A stretch of DNA of 64,000 bases from Bacteroidales bacterium (GCA_020636845.1 JACJXD010000001.1:186001-250000), one strand, 5' to 3'. Counted from the first letter of the stretch, positions 35,345 through 45,446 are shown. A program made the numbers and translations. The notes: generated from the letters alone by a model not told the origin.

Positions 35345-36968
35345 GATATTGAATTACAAATACGAGTTAATGTTGGCAATAATTGCAGGGTTATTGCTTT
35401 TTTCAGGATTAAGTAAAGTTGAAGTTAATATAATGGAAGCGCGCAACTTTCAAACAGCGCGCGAAATGGTTCAAAATAACGAGTATTTACTTACCACGCT
35501 TAATGCCGAACCGCGTTATCAAAAGCCACCTTTGCCAACGTGGCTAACGGCAATATCGGGAAGTTTGTTCGGATTCGATTCTTTATACGCCATGCGAATG
35601 CCTGTGGCATTTATTACGTTATTGCTGGTTTTTGCATTTTACTTTCTTTCAAAAAGAATGGGCTTTAATCCTAAAAGTAGTTTTAATAATGCACTTATTC
35701 TGATAACATCGTTTTACATATTTTTTGCGGGAAGGGACAATCAGTGGGATATATACACCCACAGTTTTATGATTGTTAGCATATATTTCCTTTGGAGACT
35801 TCTGCAGGAGGATAGCCATCCTGTTCGAAATAGCCTTATGTCGGGACTTTTTCTCGGTTTTTCGTTTTTAAGCAAGGGACCTATTTCGTTTTATGCGTTG
35901 TTACTTCCGTTTATAATCAGTTACTTAATAGTGTACCGAATTCCCGTTAAGCGAAAAGGTCTATCCCTTTTAGTCGTACTTGTCAGTGGCTTAGTTATAG
36001 GCGCTTCGTGGTATGTTTACGTTCGTATGAACGATCCTGAATATTTTAGGGCAATAGCAACTCACGAAACTTCAAATTGGACTAACTACGAGATTAAGCC
36101 ATTTTACTACTACTGGAACTTCTTTATTCAAAGCGGTTTATGGACTATTCCTTCGTTAATCGCATTAATGTATCCGTATTTAAAAAGAAGAGTTGCCAAT
36201 TTAAAAGCCTATCGGTTTACCCTTTTATGGACAGTTTTTTCTGTTGTATTGCTTTCGCTGGTTCCCGAAAAAAAGGTAAGGTACCTTGTCCCAACGCTAA
36301 TTCCGTTGGCTTTGACTACGGGGTTTTATATTGACTATTTATTTAAAGCCTTTGGAAGTATGAAGTCTAAAAAGGAAAGTTTGCTAGTTTACATTAACTA
36401 TGGCATTCTTGCCTTTGTTGGTGTTGCGTATCCTTTTGTGATTTTGTTTTTATTAAAGGAAGGGGTGAAGAGTTACATCTTTACCTTTATTGTAACATCT
36501 GCGTTAGTATTGCTAAGTTCCTACCTGATTATTCGTGGCCTTATCGGCAGAAATTTTGGTAAAACCTTTTACTCCTCAATTGCGCTGTTTTGTTTTATAA
36601 TAATAGGAACTTTGCCAATGTCGGTAAAATTCTTTGCGAACCCCGATTATTCTCCGGCAAGTAGTGTTCTAGGTTTAGAAAAACAGTATGATGTAAACAC
36701 CTATCGGCTTTCGGAAGTTGCCCCCGAAATTATTTGGAATTTTGGCAAGGTAGTCCCATTGATTAATCCCAACAAAATTAATGTAGAGAACGGCAAACAA
36801 TTTGGGTTAATGGTTGGCATGGACGATTCTACAAGGTTAAAACCCCTTCTGTCAACTTGTAATTTGCAAAAACTTTATAGGGTAAACTTAAATTACAGGA
36901 AAAAGAATAAAAGTAGGCTGATAAAAGATTACTATTTGGTTACTGCAAAAACTTCAACTTCCAAGTAA
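35334..36968 (+). CDS. ArnT-like glycosyltransferase (GT83/PMT superfamily)
   Basis: A 544-residue integral-membrane GT-C enzyme. The start is taken at the ATG at 35334, inside the preceding gene, in preference to an earlier in-frame codon at 35313. The first periplasmic loop has the hallmark EARNFQTAREMVQNNEYLLT with TLNAEPRYQKPPLPTWL, shared with ArnT, where the acidic residue acts in catalysis. Many transmembrane helices follow, then a periplasmic C-terminal domain. ArnT moves 4-amino-arabinose from undecaprenyl phosphate to lipid A; this relative could move another sugar, supplied by the GT2 gene two positions upstream. No arnA/B/D homologues are in view, so Ara4N itself is doubtful. Confidence 0.88.
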   Translation: MATKILNYKYELMLAIIAGLLLFSGLSKVEVNIMEARNFQTAREMVQNNEYLLTTLNAEPRYQKPPLPTWLTAISGSLFGFDSLYAMRMPVAFITLLLVFAFYFLSKRMGFNPKSSFNNALILITSFYIFFAGRDNQWDIYTHSFMIVSIYFLWRLLQEDSHPVRNSLMSGLFLGFSFLSKGPISFYALLLPFIISYLIVYRIPVKRKGLSLLVVLVSGLVIGASWYVYVRMNDPEYFRAIATHETSNWTNYEIKPFYYYWNFFIQSGLWTIPSLIALMYPYLKRRVANLKAYRFTLLWTVFSVVLLSLVPEKKVRYLVPTLIPLALTTGFYIDYLFKAFGSMKSKKESLLVYINYGILAFVGVAYPFVILFLLKEGVKSYIFTFIVTSALVLLSSYLIIRGLIGRNFGKTFYSSIALFCFIIIGTLPMSVKFFANPDYSPASSVLGLEKQYDVNTYRLSEVAPEIIWNFGKVVPLINPNKINVENGKQFGLMVGMDDSTRLKPLLSTCNLQKLYRVNLNYRKKNKSRLIKDYYLVTAKTSTSK

Positions 36969-36983
36969 AGTTATACATAGAAT

Positions 36984-39305
36984 TTAAGGTTTATTTCCCA
37001 GGATAAATAGAAGTTCACCTCCGTTGATAATATCAAAGTGTGATATTTTAAAATTATCGACAGGCTTACCGTTTAACAGCACTTTTTTTACATAAACGTT
37101 ATTTGGCGATTGATTTTTAGTTGAAATGCTAAAAACTTTGCCGTTTTCGAGATGTATTACTGCGCTAACAACGGTTGGACTTCCTATTGAGTAGTAGATG
37201 GAACCGGGAGCAACGGGATAAAATCCTAATGCGCTGAAAATGTACCATGCGCTCATTTGTCCACAATCATCGTTTCCGCTAAGTCCATCGGGAACAGGTT
37301 TATACATGGTTTGGCAAATCATTCTAACCCGTTCTTGTGTTTTCCACGGTTTGTTAGTCCAGTTATATAAGTAGGCTACATGGTGCGATGGTTCGTTTCC
37401 GTGAACATAAGTGCCAATAAGTCCTTCGCGAGTAATATCTTCGGTTTCGGCAAAGTATCGATCGGGTAAATACTTGTTAAATAGCGTATCGAGGTAGTTG
37501 GCAAACTTTTTCTTTCCACCCATTAGTAGAACTAAACTTTCAGGATTTTGAGGAACGTAAAGCGAGTAGTTTAACGAGTTTCCTTCAATAAAACCTTGTC
37601 CGTGCGTGCTTAGTATATCAAAATCAATTTTAAAGTTACCATTGGATAGGCGAGGCCGCATATAGCCAATTTTTTTGTCAAAAACATTTCTATAGTTCTC
37701 AGAACGCCGATTAAATTCTTCGGCAACAATAGCGTTGTTCGCTTTTTCGGCTAGTTGCAATATGCACCAATCGTCGTAAGCGTATTCCAAGGTTTTCGAT
37801 ACGGAATTCGACGATAAATCTTCGGGAACATAACCATACTCTTCGTAGTATTCAATTCCGTCGTACCATTTGTTCTGTGCTGTCGTAACCGCAGCGTTAA
37901 GCGCGTCGTTAATATCAAAATTATCATTCCCCTTTACAGCCGCGTCGGCAATAACCGAAACGGCATGGTATCCAATCATACACCAATTTTCGTTGGCATA
38001 GTGCGACCAAACCGGAAGCATGTGGTGAACGCTTTGATGGTAATGCGCCAGCATGGATTTTATCATGTCAACATTTCGCTGAGGTTGAATTATATTAAAA
38101 AGCGGATGCAGTGCCCTGTATGTATCCCATAGCGAAAAGGTAGTGTAGTTTACAAAGTCAGTTGCTTTATGTACATTTTGGTCTAATCCTTTGTAACTTC
38201 CATTGGTATCCATATAAATTGTAGGGCTCAAATAAGCATGGTATAGCGAAGTGTAAAAGTTCAGTTTGTCGTTATCCGTAAGAGTTTTAACTTCTATTTT
38301 GCGAAGTTCTTTATTCCACAACTCTTTAGCCTTTTGTCTAATTTCTCCGAAGTTCCACAAAGGAACTTCTGCTTTCATATTTTCCAGTGCATTTGCCATG
38401 CTAACAGGTGATATGGCAACTTTTAGCATTATTTGCTCGTTGTTATTGGTTGAAAAATCGAAATGACACTTCACCTTTCGTCCTGCGTTTTCCGGGAAGT
38501 TTTCATTCTGATTAAACTTGCGCCAAAATCCGCGGTAAACCAATTTTTCATCATTAACTAAACCGTAACTTTTGAAAGGCTTAGAGAAGGCAATGGCAAA
38601 GTAAACCGTGCGTGTTCTGGCCCAACCCGAAGTCTGACGAAATCCTGTAATTAAAGTATCGTTTTCAACTCTAACAAAAGTCCAAACATTCTTTTCGGGG
38701 TAATTGTAAATGCCATGAACCAAGTCGATAATTATGTGTGCAGAATCCGATTTCGGAAAAGTATATTTATGAACGCCAACCCTTGTAGTAACTGTTAACT
38801 CTGCATTTACACCGTAATTTTGCAGAAATACCTGATAGTATCCCGGTTCGGCATGTTCGTTATGGTGGCTAAACTTCGAGCGGTAGCCCGATTGGGATCT
38901 TGCCGATGTTCCCGGATTCAACATTAACTTGCCCACTGTGGGCATTACAAGAATATCACCTAAATCGGAATGCCCCGTGCCGCTAAAATGAGTATGACTA
39001 AAACCGACAATAGTGCTATCGGAATATTGATACCCTGCACAATAGCGATATGCATCGGGATTGTATAAACCGTTGGAAGAGTAGGGGATTGTGTCGGTGT
39101 CGGGACTTAACTGCACCGAACCAAACGGAACAGTAGCACCGGGAAAAGTATGTCCCATTTTGTCAGTTCCAACAAAAGGATTGACCCATTGAGTGTAATC
39201 GGTTTTTAGGGAATCGTTATCATAAATGTTTGTTTTGTATTTAACCTGTGCGTTGGCGTTAATAAAAATAGCACATAGTACGAATGGTAAAAATCCCCTT
39301 GTCAT
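36984..39305 (-). CDS. GH92 alpha-1,2-mannosidase, secreted
   Basis: A 773-residue exported glycoside hydrolase of family 92, calcium-dependent exo-alpha-mannosidases acting on N-glycans and mannans. The ATG at 39305 gives a signal peptide (MTRGFLPFVLCAIFINANAQ); the longer reading from 39383 is not credible. Family landmarks are VNPFVGTDKMGHTFPGATVP near the start, FSHTHFSGTGHSDLGDI, the catalytic-domain segment HGNEPSHHVAYLYNW and SGNDDCGQMSAWYIFSALGF near the end. It is 26 bp downstream of an S9 peptidase on the same strand, a pairing that would suit glycoprotein breakdown. No SusC/SusD pair accompanies it, so this is not a classical polysaccharide-utilisation locus. Confidence 0.95.
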   Translation of the reverse strand: MTRGFLPFVLCAIFINANAQVKYKTNIYDNDSLKTDYTQWVNPFVGTDKMGHTFPGATVPFGSVQLSPDTDTIPYSSNGLYNPDAYRYCAGYQYSDSTIVGFSHTHFSGTGHSDLGDILVMPTVGKLMLNPGTSARSQSGYRSKFSHHNEHAEPGYYQVFLQNYGVNAELTVTTRVGVHKYTFPKSDSAHIIIDLVHGIYNYPEKNVWTFVRVENDTLITGFRQTSGWARTRTVYFAIAFSKPFKSYGLVNDEKLVYRGFWRKFNQNENFPENAGRKVKCHFDFSTNNNEQIMLKVAISPVSMANALENMKAEVPLWNFGEIRQKAKELWNKELRKIEVKTLTDNDKLNFYTSLYHAYLSPTIYMDTNGSYKGLDQNVHKATDFVNYTTFSLWDTYRALHPLFNIIQPQRNVDMIKSMLAHYHQSVHHMLPVWSHYANENWCMIGYHAVSVIADAAVKGNDNFDINDALNAAVTTAQNKWYDGIEYYEEYGYVPEDLSSNSVSKTLEYAYDDWCILQLAEKANNAIVAEEFNRRSENYRNVFDKKIGYMRPRLSNGNFKIDFDILSTHGQGFIEGNSLNYSLYVPQNPESLVLLMGGKKKFANYLDTLFNKYLPDRYFAETEDITREGLIGTYVHGNEPSHHVAYLYNWTNKPWKTQERVRMICQTMYKPVPDGLSGNDDCGQMSAWYIFSALGFYPVAPGSIYYSIGSPTVVSAVIHLENGKVFSISTKNQSPNNVYVKKVLLNGKPVDNFKISHFDIINGGELLFILGNKP

Positions 39306-39331
39306 CTGTTTCTGTTTTTGGTTTGAATGAA

Positions 39332-42127
39332 TTAGTAACCTAACGTTTTCCCCTTGTCTTTTGCTGGAATTCCATCGAGCCATTTTGGTTTTGGAGCATC
39401 TTTTAGGTAGTAATCGAAAAATTGTTGCATCCTAATGGCCCAATCAACACGATTTGCCCATCGGGCAAGGTTATGCGGCTCGTCGTTATAGTTTATAAGC
39501 CAAACGGGCTTGCCTAAACGACGCAGTGCGAGAAAATACTCAATACCCTGATACCAAGGAACAGCGCCATCGGCATCGTCGTGACGAATTAGGAGTGGTG
39601 TATTCACATTAGGTGCATAAAATAGCGGTGAATTTTCGATGTAGTTTAACGGTCTTTCCCACAAAGTGCCACCAATGCGGCTTTGAGTATGTTCGTACTG
39701 GAACATGCGCGACAATCCCGATTGCCAACGTATTCCTCCGTAAGCGCTGGTCATGTTCGATACCGGAGCACCAGCCGATGCAGCCTTAAAAAGGTTAGTT
39801 TGGGTAACCAAATAGGCAATTTGATATCCACCCCAACTTTGCCCTTGAACGCCAATTCTGTCCTTGTCAACAAAACCTTTGTCGATTAACGCCATGGTAC
39901 CGCTAACCACTGCGTTGTATGCACTTTTCCCGGGGCAACCAATTTGGTACTTTATGTCGGGCATAAACACCAAATAGTCGTTGCTAACGTAAAAGGTTGG
40001 ACAAATCACCGAACGACCCGGTTTAGGTGAATAATGAACATTTAATTCGTCGGAATGGGTTTCGTAAAAGTAAACCATCATGGGGTACTTTTTATTCGGG
40101 TCGAAATTTTTGGGTTTGTAAAGAAGTCCTTCCACCGAATCTCGGTTAAAATCTATCCATTTTACCAATTCCACGCTGCCCCATTTATACTTCGGTATTT
40201 GAGGGTTTGCCTCAGAAACCTTTATTGGGTCGGAAAAATTGGCGTTACTATGCCATAAATCGCCATATTCCTTATACGATTGTCTTGTCCATATATAGTT
40301 ATCGGCATTTTTGGCTTTACCTAAAAAACGGTACAAATGATCGGAAACAAGCAGATTTGTGGGTGAGTTACCCTTTAAAAAGTTTACGCTTGCAAATCCA
40401 TTTTGCTTGTTTTTGTGGTTAAAGACGGAAAGAAGTAATTTTTCTTTTGTATTTATGTAATCGTCGTCCTTATCGGTTTTAATCACCCTATAGGTGATAT
40501 TTGTTTTTCGACCGTTTTGGCCCGTAATGCAAATTGGGGTAGTTTTTCCTTGTGGGTCTAAAGCCCAAATATCAAACTTGTCGTAAACAAGAAAACTTTT
40601 TTCACCCTCAATCCAACCGCCAAATCCATACGACCACGCAACTTGTGGCATATCGTTGGATTCGTAGTAAAAGTTTACACTCAAGTTTTTGGTTAAACAC
40701 GTTGATTTTTCCGTTTTGCGCGACCATGTGTACCATGCGCTATCTGCCGTGTTGTAGTATGCCACATAATTTCCCGAAGGCGAAATAATTACGTTTGCAT
40801 CAAGCCCTGTGGCTATAAGTGTTCTGTTACCGCCATTTACATCAACCAAGTAGTAGTCTTTTTTCCAAGGATAATCCCAGGTCATACTGTACTCATATTT
40901 CGAGTCATCGTTTCCAATACCAAAGTCGCCGTTATTCTTTTGAGGTATGTATATGTCTGGAAGGAGTTTACTTTCCAGTTGTACCATCTTTTTATCTTTT
41001 AAATGCACAACAGCCATAAAGGATTGTTCCTGAATATCTTTTAAATGTGCTTTTTGTTGGGTTTGAAGCAGCGTATCGGTCCAACTCCACACGTCCAACA
41101 CAACTTTTTCGTCGTCGGTTAGCGTGTCCTTTGGTTCTTCAACAGGTTTAGGAATAGTAAAGAAAAACAGACGTTGACCATTTTCCGAGAAGTACGGCTC
41201 CTTATGCTTGCTAACTACATATCCGCTTGGCATTCCCGATGTTTTGTCACCGACAATTTTCTCAACACTTCTGCTCTTACTATTCCAGTAGTATAAGTCG
41301 AAAATTCTTACTTTACCGGTATCGGCTGTGAATAAAAAGGCCAGTTGACTACCGCTGCCGTCAATCGAAATAGATTTTGCCTCTCCGGTATTTTTGAAAA
41401 TTTCTTCAGTATTTTTAGTTTTAGTATCGAAAACATACAAATCCGAACTATTTAGAGAATCTTTCGAATTCGACGTTATAAAAGCAATGGTTGACCCGTT
41501 TTCCGAAATGGCGTAATCGGTAACACTATCGTAAGTAAATGTAGCGTTTTCAACGGGGTTAGTAATTAATAACTGACCGACTTTTGTACTTTCCTTTCTA
41601 CGTTTAACGGTCTTTTTCTTTGTTTTTGCAAGCGAATCTTTTGACATTTCCGGCTTAGGCTGCTCCCTCAGAATGGCTATCCAGTTTCCAGTTTTCTCGG
41701 CAATTTTATACGACTTTACCTTAGTAACATACTTCTCTGCTTTGCTATCGAACAGGTATATGCCCAACGAATCCTTAGGCATTTTATCCGATTTCTTTTT
41801 GTCTAACTTTGCCTTGCGCGTATCGGCAAACTTAGGACTTACCATGAATACTAAAAAGTTATTTTCGGGAGAAATGGTTGCCTTGTGTCCTCTTTCGAAC
41901 GGTTTTTTAAGATTTTCTTGTTCATTTACTAACCATAACGTTCCATCGCCACGTTGCGGATTAATTTCATAGGCAATCCATTGTCCGTTTGCCGATATTT
42001 CCGAAGCCTTTAAATCGTTCCAACTGTCGTAAACGCTATGCGTTAGACTTATTTTATCGCTATTCTGCGAAAATGCAGCAAAGCCAAAACAAACAAAGGC
42101 GGTAAAAAGACCATAGAATTTACTCAT
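39332..42127 (-). CDS. S9-family peptidase (prolyl oligopeptidase-like), secreted
   Basis: A 931-residue exopeptidase with a signal peptide (MSKFYGLFTAFVCFGFAAFS), an N-terminal beta-propeller of WD/PD40-like repeats, and a C-terminal alpha/beta-hydrolase domain. The catalytic triad is readable: Ser in VQGQSWGGYQIAYL, Asp in RHDDADGAVPWYQG and His in NDEPHNLARW. S9 enzymes remove dipeptides or short peptides, often after proline, in the periplasm. A lysine-rich low-complexity insertion near 165-180 (KTKKKTVKRRKE) is unusual for the family. It is probably cotranscribed with the GH92 gene. A TAnnTTTG box (42165-42172, minus strand) may be its promoter. Confidence 0.93.
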   Translation of the reverse strand: MSKFYGLFTAFVCFGFAAFSQNSDKISLTHSVYDSWNDLKASEISANGQWIAYEINPQRGDGTLWLVNEQENLKKPFERGHKATISPENNFLVFMVSPKFADTRKAKLDKKKSDKMPKDSLGIYLFDSKAEKYVTKVKSYKIAEKTGNWIAILREQPKPEMSKDSLAKTKKKTVKRRKESTKVGQLLITNPVENATFTYDSVTDYAISENGSTIAFITSNSKDSLNSSDLYVFDTKTKNTEEIFKNTGEAKSISIDGSGSQLAFLFTADTGKVRIFDLYYWNSKSRSVEKIVGDKTSGMPSGYVVSKHKEPYFSENGQRLFFFTIPKPVEEPKDTLTDDEKVVLDVWSWTDTLLQTQQKAHLKDIQEQSFMAVVHLKDKKMVQLESKLLPDIYIPQKNNGDFGIGNDDSKYEYSMTWDYPWKKDYYLVDVNGGNRTLIATGLDANVIISPSGNYVAYYNTADSAWYTWSRKTEKSTCLTKNLSVNFYYESNDMPQVAWSYGFGGWIEGEKSFLVYDKFDIWALDPQGKTTPICITGQNGRKTNITYRVIKTDKDDDYINTKEKLLLSVFNHKNKQNGFASVNFLKGNSPTNLLVSDHLYRFLGKAKNADNYIWTRQSYKEYGDLWHSNANFSDPIKVSEANPQIPKYKWGSVELVKWIDFNRDSVEGLLYKPKNFDPNKKYPMMVYFYETHSDELNVHYSPKPGRSVICPTFYVSNDYLVFMPDIKYQIGCPGKSAYNAVVSGTMALIDKGFVDKDRIGVQGQSWGGYQIAYLVTQTNLFKAASAGAPVSNMTSAYGGIRWQSGLSRMFQYEHTQSRIGGTLWERPLNYIENSPLFYAPNVNTPLLIRHDDADGAVPWYQGIEYFLALRRLGKPVWLINYNDEPHNLARWANRVDWAIRMQQFFDYYLKDAPKPKWLDGIPAKDKGKTLGY

Positions 42128-42445
42128 GACATAGATTTTGGTTATTTTTTGTATGACTAAGATACAAATCTATGGTTTATTTTCGGCGATTAGGTTACAA
42201 GAACAAATGAATGTAACTTTTGATTTTCAATACAAAAAATGGCTTTACTATGCACTGTTCGTGCAAATTAAACTTTGCCAAACTCGTTTAACGCATATTT
42301 GCAGTACATCGTTATAGATTAGAAGTGTGTTTAATTACATCAAACTATTCATGCGTATAATGTGCGTCAACTTATTGGAATGCAACTAAATAAAATCATA
42401 GGCTCACAATTATGTAAGCCTATGGTTTTATTTTTAGCTAGTAAT
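42128..42445. other. Intergenic region between S9 peptidase and TonB receptor
   Basis: No gene is seen in these 318 bp. They hold a possible -7 element for the peptidase (TAGATTTG on the minus strand, 42165-42172) and the receptor gene's terminator at 42397-42424. A short plus-strand frame at 42362-42586 runs through the terminator into the receptor gene and is not credible. Confidence 0.5.
42397..42424 (-). terminator. Hairpin terminator after the TonB-receptor gene
   Basis: A perfect 8-bp stem CATAGGCT / AGCCTATG with a 12-nt loop begins 22 bp past the stop codon of the gene at 42446. The downstream T tract on that strand is interrupted (ATTTTATTTA), so strength is moderate. Confidence 0.65.
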
Positions 42446-44890
42446 CTAAAATGCGTTTGCTCCGGAGAAATTGGTGTCGTCGGTACGACCACGCTGCCGG
42501 TTTTGGAAATTATTGAAACGATACGAAAAGTTAACCATTACAATAGGGCCTTCTACCCGGATAGCGTAGGTATTGCTGTACGTTAACCCATCCATATTAA
42601 TATCAAATTTTATACTGTTTAGCAAGTTCCTGGCAGAAATACCAATGCTTCCTTTTCCCTTCATTATCGGCTGGTTGACGGCAAGGTTTACTACGTAAAA
42701 GTCGGAAACATCGCCATTGGCATCAACCGAGGGGGCCCGGTAGTAGCCAACAGCCTGAATTCTGGTGCCCCATTTCAGGTTAAAGTTCGAGATGAGCCGT
42801 GCATCCCAGGTGTTAACCTGTTGATCCCTTGCCGTGGAGTTCACCGTGGCATCGAGAGTATAGTGATAAAGGTTGCCACCAGTACTCAACTGCCACCATT
42901 TGGCAACTTTAAAGTCAACGCCAAGTTCTTCGCCAAAGGCGGTTTCCCTATCGGCATTGGTATATTGATGTATCATTACGCCATCGTCGCGCATGGTGCG
43001 TATTGCTGCAAACACGTTGGTGGTATTCCTGTAGTAACTCTGAGCCGAAATGGTAACCTTTGCAAGCGAAACCCTGTAGTTAAACTCGTAAGAATCCGTG
43101 TATTCGGGTTTCATGTAGGGACTTCCCATAAAAATATTAAGGGTATCGATGTATTGCGGAATATCATTCAGCAGAAAAGGCATGGGGCGATTAACCCTGC
43201 GGCTATAACTAAGCTGCAACTGGTGTTTATCGTTGAAATTTTTGGAGAAGTGAAGGCTGGGGTAGAGCATGAACTTTGAGTAAACAATAGGATCGCTACT
43301 GTTACTATGCGTAATTTTCCTGTCAAAGTACTCGGAGCGAACGCCTACTTGGTAGTCGATACTCCATAACTTGTTCGAATAGGTTGCATAACCTGAGTAT
43401 ATAGGATTCTTATAGCGTAAATCGTAGGTAAAATTCGAGTTTACAGTCCATGTATCCGTATTTACATCGTAATTTTGAAAGACGTAGTCCTCATTTCTGT
43501 GCTCGTACCGGTACTGCACCCCGGCTTCAAATTTTCCTTCCTTTATTTGTTTGGAGTAGTCCACATTAAAGCGAGCCTGATAGTTGTAATCGTCCTTACG
43601 ATACTTTATGCGCGATGCTACAACAAAATTTTCAAAATCCGAATTGGTACTATAGTAATCCAGCGTGTTTTTATCCGGTCCATTCCAACTGCTAAATGTG
43701 CCCGAAAATGAAAGTGTGTGGTTTTCGGTAAATTTATGGGTAAAATCGGCATTAGCACCGGTTACAAATCCAGACACATCGTTAATATTACGCGAGGCGC
43801 TATACATGTCGTTGGTTAGTGGAATGTACCAACTTTTAATGTTGGAGTTAACACCTCTGTCGTAACTTTGGTTCCCAACGTTTCCGGAAACCGACATGGA
43901 GTTGTTCTCATTAAAGTCTATATCCATTCCACCTTTATAACTGAAATTGTAGTTTTGATTCATTTGCACACCATCGTTCAGGGAACGAAGCGTATCGCTA
44001 TTCAGCATGGTATAGTTGTTCATGTCCAAATCTAAGTGGGAAACATTGTCGTTAAAATCGATTCCTCCAAAAAAGTTTACCTTTTTTAATCGATAGTTTA
44101 GCAAAATATTCCCCGTGCGTTTATGGGCATTTCCATACGACACGCTTACATTTCCGTTTAGTCCCAACATTTTGTTCTTTTCCATAATGATGTTGATAAT
44201 TCCGGCTTGTCCGTCAGCATCGTACTTAGCCGACGGATTGGTTATTACCTCAATTTGTTTTATAGCTGCTGCCGGAATTTGTTTTAGCGCGTCGCTACCC
44301 TTTAATGCCGTTGGTTTCCCATCGATTAAAACGGTAAAGTTCGAACTACCCCGCAGCGTTACATTTCCTTCGGTATCCACCTGAACCGACGGTGTGTTTT
44401 CCAGTGCGGTAGCAGCGGTTCCGCCTTTCGAGGTTAAATCCTTATCAACGTTAATAACCTTTTTATCTATTTTATACTCAACCCTCGATTTCTCGCCTTT
44501 TACAACAACACCTTCAAGTTCAACATTGGCAGGTTTTAAGCCAATTTCTCCTAAATCGATGCTAGCCTTTCTGTTTGATAATGATATTTTTTGAGTAATC
44601 TTCTTTTCGAAACCTATAAAATTTACTTGAAGGTAATATTCACCTTTTGATAATCCGTTTATTTTAAACAACCCGTTTGCATCGGTAACAGTTCCGGAAA
44701 TTAACGACGAATCGGTAGCCGAATAAATTGCTACGGTGGCGTATTCTATCGGTTTTTTAGATGCTTCGTCGATTACTTTTCCCGATATTTGAAGCGATGT
44801 TGCCTCGTTGGTTTCACCCTTAGCATTTGTACTAATCACGTGAAATAGAAATGCAGTTAGTACAAAAATTTTTAGTCCAATTTTACGCAT
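42446..44890 (-). CDS. Outer-membrane beta-barrel / TonB-dependent receptor family protein
   Basis: From the ATG at 44890 the protein is 814 residues: signal peptide (MRKIGLKIFVLTAFLFHVIS), a CarboxypepD_reg-like domain (about 33-115, ISGKVIDEASKKPIEYATVA), a TonB plug (LENTPSVQVDTEGNVTLRGS with VLIDGKPT), and a long 22-strand-type barrel of the outer_membrane_beta-barrel (PF14905) family. Plug and barrel would sit in the outer membrane. No SusD-like partner follows, so the substrate (peptide, metal chelate or other) is unknown. A longer reading from 44977 adds a non-family N-terminus and is rejected. Monocistronic. Confidence 0.9.
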   Translation of the reverse strand: MRKIGLKIFVLTAFLFHVISTNAKGETNEATSLQISGKVIDEASKKPIEYATVAIYSATDSSLISGTVTDANGLFKINGLSKGEYYLQVNFIGFEKKITQKISLSNRKASIDLGEIGLKPANVELEGVVVKGEKSRVEYKIDKKVINVDKDLTSKGGTAATALENTPSVQVDTEGNVTLRGSSNFTVLIDGKPTALKGSDALKQIPAAAIKQIEVITNPSAKYDADGQAGIINIIMEKNKMLGLNGNVSVSYGNAHKRTGNILLNYRLKKVNFFGGIDFNDNVSHLDLDMNNYTMLNSDTLRSLNDGVQMNQNYNFSYKGGMDIDFNENNSMSVSGNVGNQSYDRGVNSNIKSWYIPLTNDMYSASRNINDVSGFVTGANADFTHKFTENHTLSFSGTFSSWNGPDKNTLDYYSTNSDFENFVVASRIKYRKDDYNYQARFNVDYSKQIKEGKFEAGVQYRYEHRNEDYVFQNYDVNTDTWTVNSNFTYDLRYKNPIYSGYATYSNKLWSIDYQVGVRSEYFDRKITHSNSSDPIVYSKFMLYPSLHFSKNFNDKHQLQLSYSRRVNRPMPFLLNDIPQYIDTLNIFMGSPYMKPEYTDSYEFNYRVSLAKVTISAQSYYRNTTNVFAAIRTMRDDGVMIHQYTNADRETAFGEELGVDFKVAKWWQLSTGGNLYHYTLDATVNSTARDQQVNTWDARLISNFNLKWGTRIQAVGYYRAPSVDANGDVSDFYVVNLAVNQPIMKGKGSIGISARNLLNSIKFDINMDGLTYSNTYAIRVEGPIVMVNFSYRFNNFQNRQRGRTDDTNFSGANAF

Positions 44891-45080
44891 AGTTAGGTTT
44901 TTAGTTGTTGAAGAGTTTGTGCTGATAATTTTTTTAATGACTTCAATAGGATGCGTTATGCTGTAAAATGGTAACACTTTTAGCAGACTTTAACGATTTG
45001 CATAAAAGCCTGTTAATTTGATAAATATAACATAATTGGGAATATAAATCTCTATGGGATAGAATATTTTCTTCCAATGA

Positions 45081-45109
45081 ATTCAATAGATTTTGCTAAT
45101 CTATTGAAT
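45081..45109. repeat. 12-bp inverted repeat in a gene-free stretch
   Basis: ATTCAATAGATT and AATCTATTGAAT form a perfect 12-bp stem with a 5-nt loop; no T tract follows on either strand, so it is not a typical terminator. Apart from this hairpin and the tRNA terminator at 45333-45361, the gap between the receptor start (44890) and the tRNA (45370) shows no gene. Confidence 0.55.
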
Positions 45110-45332
45110 AACCTAATTGTTTATAAGTCCATGTTGTTGTTTCAAGCGTAACCAAGAAACCTAATTTTGTTGTTGATATGATATTAAAAGCGCACAGAAT
45201 GTAAACGAACTTATCAAAGTTAATTCTATGCGAATAAAAGAATTTTATTGCACTTATAAAATAGGAAGCAAATATTACCATTGATGAAAATTCCTAAATT
45301 TAGAAACTACTATTAGCAAGTCAAAAGTTAAC

Positions 45333-45361
45333 AAAAAAGCCAACCCATTTAGGATTGGCTT
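45333..45361 (-). terminator. Intrinsic terminator of the tRNA-Arg transcript
   Basis: Minus-strand 9-bp stem AGCCAATCC / GGGTTGGCT (one G-T pair) with a 5-nt loop and six T, about 10 bp past the tRNA CCA end. Confidence 0.85.
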
Positions 45362-45369
45362 AAAATTTT

Positions 45370-45446
45370 TGGTGATCCGGACGGGATTCGAACCCATGAC
45401 CCACAGCTTAGAAGGCTGTTGCTCTATCCAACTGAGCTACCGGACC
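45370..45446 (-). tRNA. tRNA-Arg (anticodon TCT)
   Basis: The minus strand folds into a complete cloverleaf. The acceptor stem GGTCCGG pairs with CCGGATC, the discriminator base is A and CCA is encoded. The D-arm region is GCTCAGTTGGATAGAGC. The anticodon stem ACAGC/GCTGT encloses the loop CTTCTAA, giving anticodon TCT, which reads AGA/AGG codons. The T-arm contains GGTTCGAATCC. The length is 77 nt including CCA. It has its own terminator and is not in a tRNA cluster. Confidence 0.97.

Noticed and set aside
42362..42586. 74-codon plus-strand frame at the end of the TonB-receptor gene
   Set aside because: It crosses the receptor's terminator hairpin and overlaps the conserved C-terminal barrel strands in antisense.
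36984..44890. Polysaccharide-utilisation locus around GH92 and the TonB receptor
   Set aside because: No SusD-like lipoprotein or dedicated regulator is present, and the receptor is separated from the hydrolases by its own terminator.
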